This document shows, one piece after another, positions 59,002-64,000 of a DNA stretch of 64,000 nucleotides. Location: assembly GCA_011032825.1 (NCBI GenBank), contig JAADJZ010000021.1:434001-498000 (forward strand), written 5' to 3'. Origin of the DNA: Massariosphaeria phaeospora (taxonomy: Eukaryota; Ascomycota; Dothideomycetes; Pleosporales). The translations under genes were made by a program, and so were the position numbers. Position 1 is the first letter of the stretch, and the number at the start of each line of letters is the position of its first letter. A model generated the notes under the pieces. It worked only from the letters and a program-made list of their open reading frames with translations, was not told the DNA's origin and did no database searches.

Positions 59002-59526
59002 TCAATCCCCCAGCCCATGCGCCCAAAAATCCCGGCTTTGTAATCTGCCCTCATCAATGCCCTCCAGCACGCTCCTCACCCACGCCGGCGGCGCCGGCGG
59101 CCCACCTCTCCTCTTCAGCCACTGGGGTCCCGCGTCGCCCACCGGACACGCCGGCACAAAGCCGCGCTGCTCCGCCAACTTGCCGACTTCTTGCACGATT
59201 TTCAGCCCATCACTGCTGCTCCCACTAGCTTCGAGTTTCGGGCCTGCGAGTTGCGCGTCCCTGCGCTCAACCGCGCGCCGCTCTAGGTACGAGCTGAACT
59301 GGTCGAGGCGCTCCGAGGCGACGCGCTGGAACGAGGTGAGGAAGCGGTTTAGCAAGTCGATGAGGAGGCGGTAGAGGAGTTCCGTTGCGATGGCGGTGCC
59401 GGTTTGCACGGTGAAGAGGCGGGTTGGGATGAGGTCGGCTCGTGAGTAGGTGGAGGATGAGGCTACTGAGGTGGAGGAGGTTGTGATGGGACCTTTGTAG
59501 AGGACGAGGGATTGGGAGGGTACCAT
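59002..59526 (-). CDS. Hypothetical protein
   Basis: Intronless 174-residue frame with marked C-ending codons (for example the first 25 codons), like other genes here and unlike flanking DNA. I do not recognise the family. It has MVPSQSLVLYKGPI at the start, a helical middle (ELLYRLLIDLLNRFLTSFQR then RLDQFSSYLERR), and an end with PQWLKRRGGPPAPPAWVRSV, which suggests a short binding motif. There is no signal peptide or membrane helix. Confidence 0.68.
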   Translation of the reverse strand: MVPSQSLVLYKGPITTSSTSVASSSTYSRADLIPTRLFTVQTGTAIATELLYRLLIDLLNRFLTSFQRVASERLDQFSSYLERRAVERRDAQLAGPKLEASGSSSDGLKIVQEVGKLAEQRGFVPACPVGDAGPQWLKRRGGPPAPPAWVRSVLEGIDEGRLQSRDFWAHGLGD

Positions 59527-60398
59527 TGTGCTGGCGGGGTTTGGGCTTGCGACGAGAGGTGATGTTTGCCCTGTGGATTAGGAGGAGTCTACAATGTGGA
59601 AGGTGATAACGGAAGCACGAGCGAGCCTGAAGCTGGACTTTAAAAGATATTGGGACGGAGGAGGTAACTGGAGTTCAATGGGTGGTCCAGGCCAGTCTGA
59701 GTCGGGCATGCTTCTCGTCGCAAGCCCGTGTTTCGAGGCACTTGACCAATCAGCGCTGGACAAACTCCGGCCTCTTCCTTTTTGCGATGCTCCGACGATC
59801 GCCGTTGTACGCAGTAGTTGTACGACGCTATTCCGAGTTATCTTCTGAGGACAGTCAAGTTCTATTATAAGGACAGTTGGAATGTAGGTAAATCCTAAGG
59901 AACATTATATTGTACAGCGATTTCACCGAAATCACTCGCATGTACTCCGTACTCGTCACGACACAGCCCTGATGTATAGACCACTTTAGAGCTCCTTCCG
60001 CACGAATCCACCCCCTCTACCTGCTTCTAACAGCCACCCGACTTAGTCGCTACTACTGCCTGCCGTCCTTATTTCCATGCCTACTGCCCAGTTCCCGCGC
60101 TGTGAACTTGGCAAAAGCGGACAACCAACTGCATTGTCTAAGGCCCAAGCGACCGCCCTGACCTTTTCATGTTCACGCCAATTTTGCAATAAAGATAATG
60201 TATTTTCCAGGTGAAGAGCTAAGAAGAGAGAATATGTTCCATGGTATCGTCGTAGCAACGTTACCGGATAACCGGATCAAGTCAAAAGCGCCGTCTTCAT
60301 GATGTCGCAAATGTCGAGCTTCCCTTTTTATGATGAAACAAGAAACCAACAGCGAGCCGCGGCCTTGTTAGCCAACTCGAATTTGCCAAGCGCTTGTA
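59527..60398. other. Intergenic, nothing recognised
   Basis: 872 bp. Short frames in several phases only. Confidence 0.55.
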
Positions 60399-63341
60399 TT
60401 ACCCATCCTTCCACCCGCGCCGATTGCCCCATTGTGGCTCTTCATAGCTGGCCAAGTCGAAGTCATGACTGTCGGTGACAGGCAAGGGGTTTTCTTCGTC
60501 GAAAGTTGTCAGAAAGAGATTCGTAATGGTGGAGCCCGAATTGAGCTGGCCCGGGACCAGATTCTGGAGATCATCATGGGGAATACCTGCTAACGGAGGC
60601 TGGTCTTGTGCATCCGTCATGGGATGGTTGTTGTATAGGTCTGTCCGCGAGGAGGTTTGGGGTGGAGAGTTTGAGTGTGGCGTGGATGTCGACTTTAACG
60701 GAATGTTCGGGAACATGGGAGATTGGGGAGCATCTGCAGCATCCTCGCTAATCAAATCTGAGATATCCTATTAATAGAAGGCTTTGATTAGCATAGAGTA
60801 TTTTGGAGACTCGGACAGTTATAAAGATGCGACGAAAGCTGCAAGACCTACAATATTGATTTTCAACGTCAGTTTGTGCAGCAGTTGTAGCACAATATCA
60901 TAAGCGCGACCGGCCATCCTGTTGTTTGACCGCGTGTGCCTCAACCAGCGCACAAGCTTCTTGATTGACGGCACCATATCATGGCGGTCCCGGGGGAAAT
61001 TTACCGCTTCATACGAGACTTCGAGCATGAGTACAGCAAGAGCTTGCATTATGTAGTGCACCAGAATCCACCACGGCCCCATCTTATACAACATCACCCT
61101 CTGATGTTGGAAATCGTCGGGCAAAAGGTCACTGATGGCTTTGGCAGCGCCAATGCATGTCTCTGCGATGTGTTGATTGAAGTTGCGTGATTTTTGTGTC
61201 TGGTCTGGGATACGGCGATCGAGTCTACATACGCAAGGCCGAGTGATAAGAATCTTAGTGCTGTAGTAGTGCAGAGCGAGCGCGTTGCGTTCCTGGGTAT
61301 ACTGATGTTCCTCTTCGTGTTGCAAGAAATTGAGACCTAGCGGTAATGAAGCTGACCAAGCGTCAAGATCTTCGTCCAATTCCGCAATATCCTTCTGTAC
61401 AGTCTGCCATGACTTGCTGGCAACACTAGGGGCATATAGGGCAACTAGTGTCCTTTGGTTAATCATGCCCATTGTTACAGCATGCTTCAAATACGAGCCT
61501 GAGTTGGTAGGTTCGTTTGATGACTTCTCGGTGTCGGTTAACATCCTGATTGATGAGGATGAGGCAGCGTTGGGTTCCGAACGGATATGTTCTTGCGCGA
61601 AATAGACTGCCGATTGCGGGCCAAACCGAGACGCAATGATGGCACCGTTGATTTCGTCCGTGGACAGAGGCAAAGGCAATGGTACCGAACAATCGCTTTC
61701 CATCCCCACGCTTGGGCGACCTGTGATAGCAGACAGGATCCGCTCAAGGGAGTAGAGTCCCCACCATATGCGTCCCAGGATTTCTTTCTTCTCTACACTG
61801 GCGTTGCGATCTTCGTTCCGCATGTGTAGTCCTAGTGCGCAACCACCACGTAGTGACATGCCGATGACAATCCACGATCTATAGATAACGTCTTAGCGTT
61901 TCCTAATAAGCTTCAGGGGTGTAACAAGAAGTTGACACCCGCGAATGAAGGAAAAGTCGGAAGCGGAGGAACTGACCGGTTGACATGCCCTATAGAGAGG
62001 TAATACAGTGCGAGAAGACCCATGGTCTGCATCTGAGCAAGATCGGGATGAGAAAACCACCAAGGATCCTTGAGGCTGAGGCTCCAGGCACGTGAGTGGT
62101 AGAGTAGATGGTCTCGGTCTGTGCTCGGTCAGTAGCGGTCTCACTGTAGGATCATGAGTGAATGACCATCGGCTTGCCAGTCTGCCTCGATTAAGTGGGA
62201 GTATACTGCCCCGATGGCGAAGACCATGTTGAGAATAGCCTGCCACTTCTGTGGAAGCTTATAGGGCTGGCGTCGTCCTACCGAAGCATAATAGTGATAG
62301 AATTGATTGACAAACGTCTTCTTTGCTAGCAGGGGGAACGAGTTGTGAACAGCACCCATGTAGCACTTCAGAAGCCTCTCTGCCGTTTCAAAGGGTGGCA
62401 AATCAAGTGCTTCAACCATGAAATCCATCCGGACGTCCTCGTCGTCCATATAAAAACTGCAGCTACTTGTATGCATCAAGGGGCCCGTTTTATCTTGGCG
62501 GCGCTTCATTGCATCTACCCGTGCAGTAGCCGCTTCAGTGGATTTACCAGGTGGTCCATAGGGACCCTCGGATCGCTCGCGGGGACTTGATGCGTTTTTC
62601 TGGTCCGCGGCGTAATGCACGTGGCGTAACCATTGCACTTCGGAGTTTTTGCCCATGAAGCCTGTTGCGCGAGACTGCTCCGTCTCGAGCAGGTTCTCGT
62701 CCATCATGGCAAGCTCTTCATTCGAACCCACTTCAGCAGAGACGTTCGCTTCGCCTTCTTCAAGTTCAAGCTCGGGTGACTTGACTTTTTCCGGACTCTT
62801 GTCGACAGCAGCTGTTGCGTCGGCGACGTCGTCCAGAACCTTGTAGGTGTCAGCGAGGGCTTTGCGACTGGCCCAGGGGCAAAGTGTACACGACTCAGCA
62901 TTTCTTCGATTTTCCGCTTGTCTGTATCTGATACATGCTCGCGCAACCCTTCCAAGAGCGAGATCAGGTCCCGGTTGGTCTCGGTGGCCCTGTCCGAATT
63001 AGATGTTGGGGACCTCGTATAGTCGAAGCTCGCGGTGGGACAGGAGAATGGTGGTTTCTGACGAGAGGTAGGCAAAGGATTCATGGCACGCACGTCTTCA
63101 GCCTATCCTTGCGACTAGACGCGTAGACACAAGGCGAGGCATTCTCGTAGCAGTTGGAGCACCTTGGTAGCAGTCCATTGCACTTGATTTTGCGCGCGCG
63201 ACAACTCAGGCAGGCACGACTGACCCTTTGTTTGCTCGAAACGCCGGCCTGCGCGGGCGGGTCCCGACGTCTCTCGAGGCGGGGAATGGCAATTTTGGAT
63301 GGCGGGCCCGAAGGAGACGGCAGTGCGCTGTGGCGCGACAT
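60399..63341 (-). CDS. Zn2Cys6 / Fungal_trans transcription factor
   Basis: Large zinc-cluster regulator. Six exons: 63341-63094, 62989-62892, 62811-62167, 62118-61977, 61878-60852 and 60767-60399, giving 842 residues. The cluster uses Cys44, 47, 54, 61, 64, 71 (RACLSCRARKIKCNGLLPRC...). A leucine-rich linker follows (ATETNRDLISLLEGLREHV, made by the first splice), then SRATGFMGKNSEVQWLRHV. The Fungal_trans domain runs through LLKCYMGAVHNSFPLLAKKT, the spliced DRDHLLYHSRAWSLSLKDPW and GLLALYYLSIGHVNRSWIVI, to GRIWWGLYSLERILSAITGR. Conserved blocks fit this family throughout. The second intron (62891-62812) is the least certain: an alternative 48-bp splice ending at AAG also keeps frame. The target is unknown. 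Confidence 0.87.
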
Positions 63342-64000
63342 GGTGTTGAGGCGTGTGCAAGACGAACAGAGCGAGGCGGATGGTGTGCGGTGATAATCCG
63401 AGGCATGCTGAAGCGTCTGCCCAGGTCAAGGCCGCCGCCGCCGCCAACGCGGGCTCAGGGCTACAAAGTTTTGAGACTAGGTTGTTGGGGCTGCGTACAA
63501 GGCCAGCACTCGTCCGGATCGCTCATCCGAGGGGAGGGGCGTCATGGCCAGGGCGGCGATGAGTGGCTGGAAACGTATCCGATGCACTCGAGGGCCGCGG
63601 AGGGAGGGCCGCGGAGGTGAGCGTGTGCGCGAGAGTCGAGGCGCGGCAGTGGGCGCGGAGGCACTTGGCGCAGCCGGCCGAGGAGCAGCCGGGGGCGGCG
63701 CCCTGGGAGCTGGCGGACGTGAGAGACAGAGAATGTGGTGGATGTGGTTATAGAGGAGGGGGGAACTCAGGGCACACACAATATGGTGTCGGGTGCGGCT
63801 GCCGGCGCTAGCCCGACGTGGCCGGGCCGAGGCAGACAGCGTGACTAAGCGGGAGTCCCCATCGCAGCTACCCCACCACCCACACCACCCACACCACCCC
63901 GCGCGCGCTCGATTGTGTCAATTGTGCCAACCGTCACCGTCACCGTCACCGTCACCGTCACCGCCCTCCTCACTCCGCCGCACCGCGCAGAGAAGATGCG
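63342..64000. other. Upstream region of the transcription factor, with tandem repeats
   Basis: Window-end sequence rich in GC. It contains a CCCACACCA-type repeat near 63878-63899 and the CCGTCA array at 63931-63962. No gene supported. Confidence 0.6.
63931..63962. repeat. 6-bp tandem repeat (CCGTCA), 5.3 copies
   Basis: Five perfect CCGTCA units plus two bases. Non-coding microsatellite. Confidence 0.92.

Overview
The window is nuclear DNA of a filamentous ascomycete (Pezizomycotina). Support comes from short introns of about 45-160 bp with GTRNGT donors and CTRAC-like branch sites, ascomycete families (HET-domain protein, Zn2Cys6 regulators, Zys3-like secreted peptide, GH114, EthD, DUF7730-like), and a tRNA-Ile with a short intron. 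A placement in Dothideomycetes is plausible but only an impression. I rebuilt every gene model by hand from splice sites and reading-frame continuity. No transcript data were available.

Layout. 1-9 kb: a cAMP-receptor-like GPCR cut by the window edge (-), a small catalase-related peroxidase (-) and the Pho85 cyclin-dependent kinase (-). Three diverged copies of a dispersed repeat flank the kinase. 9-18 kb: housekeeping block with a DCAF6-like WD40 protein (+), DPM2 (-) head-to-head with the splicing factor CWC22 (+), and a DUF7730-like protein (+). 18.5-28.3 kb: small-molecule enzymes, namely an FAD oxidoreductase, an aldo-keto reductase, an unknown protein (-), a MAPEG membrane protein, a secreted EthD protein (-) and a Gfo/Idh/MocA dehydrogenase. 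28.5-30.5 kb: a HET-domain incompatibility protein (-). 30.5-36.2 kb: a large gene-free interval upstream of a C2H2 transcription factor.

36-64 kb: the C2H2 factor (+), a second regulator combining a WRKY/GCM1-like zinc finger with a Zn2Cys6 cluster (+), COP9 signalosome subunit 1 (-), a Zn2Cys6 regulator (-), tRNA-Ile(AAU), a 7-Cys secreted peptide (+), a PIF1-like helicase (+), a GH114 glycosidase (+), a secreted S41-type peptidase (+), a hypothetical protein (-) and a large Zn2Cys6/Fungal_trans regulator (-).

The most notable observation is in the C2H2 factor. Its frame is broken by one TGA (38042-38044) followed by CAATCA, which fits the CARYYA context of leaky stops, and the same frame then stays open for 150 more codons of coding-like sequence. 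No YAG acceptor lies where an intron could simply remove the stop, so programmed readthrough is a serious possibility. A weak AAG-acceptor intron, a sequence error or a recent nonsense mutation remain alternatives.

Genes that act together by known biology: the COP9 signalosome and DCAF proteins both serve cullin-RING ligases, DPM2 belongs to the ER dolichol-phosphate-mannose synthase, and CWC22 to the spliceosome. The 18-28 kb enzymes could form a detoxification or catabolic neighbourhood, but there is no PKS, NRPS or terpene synthase, so I do not call a biosynthetic cluster.
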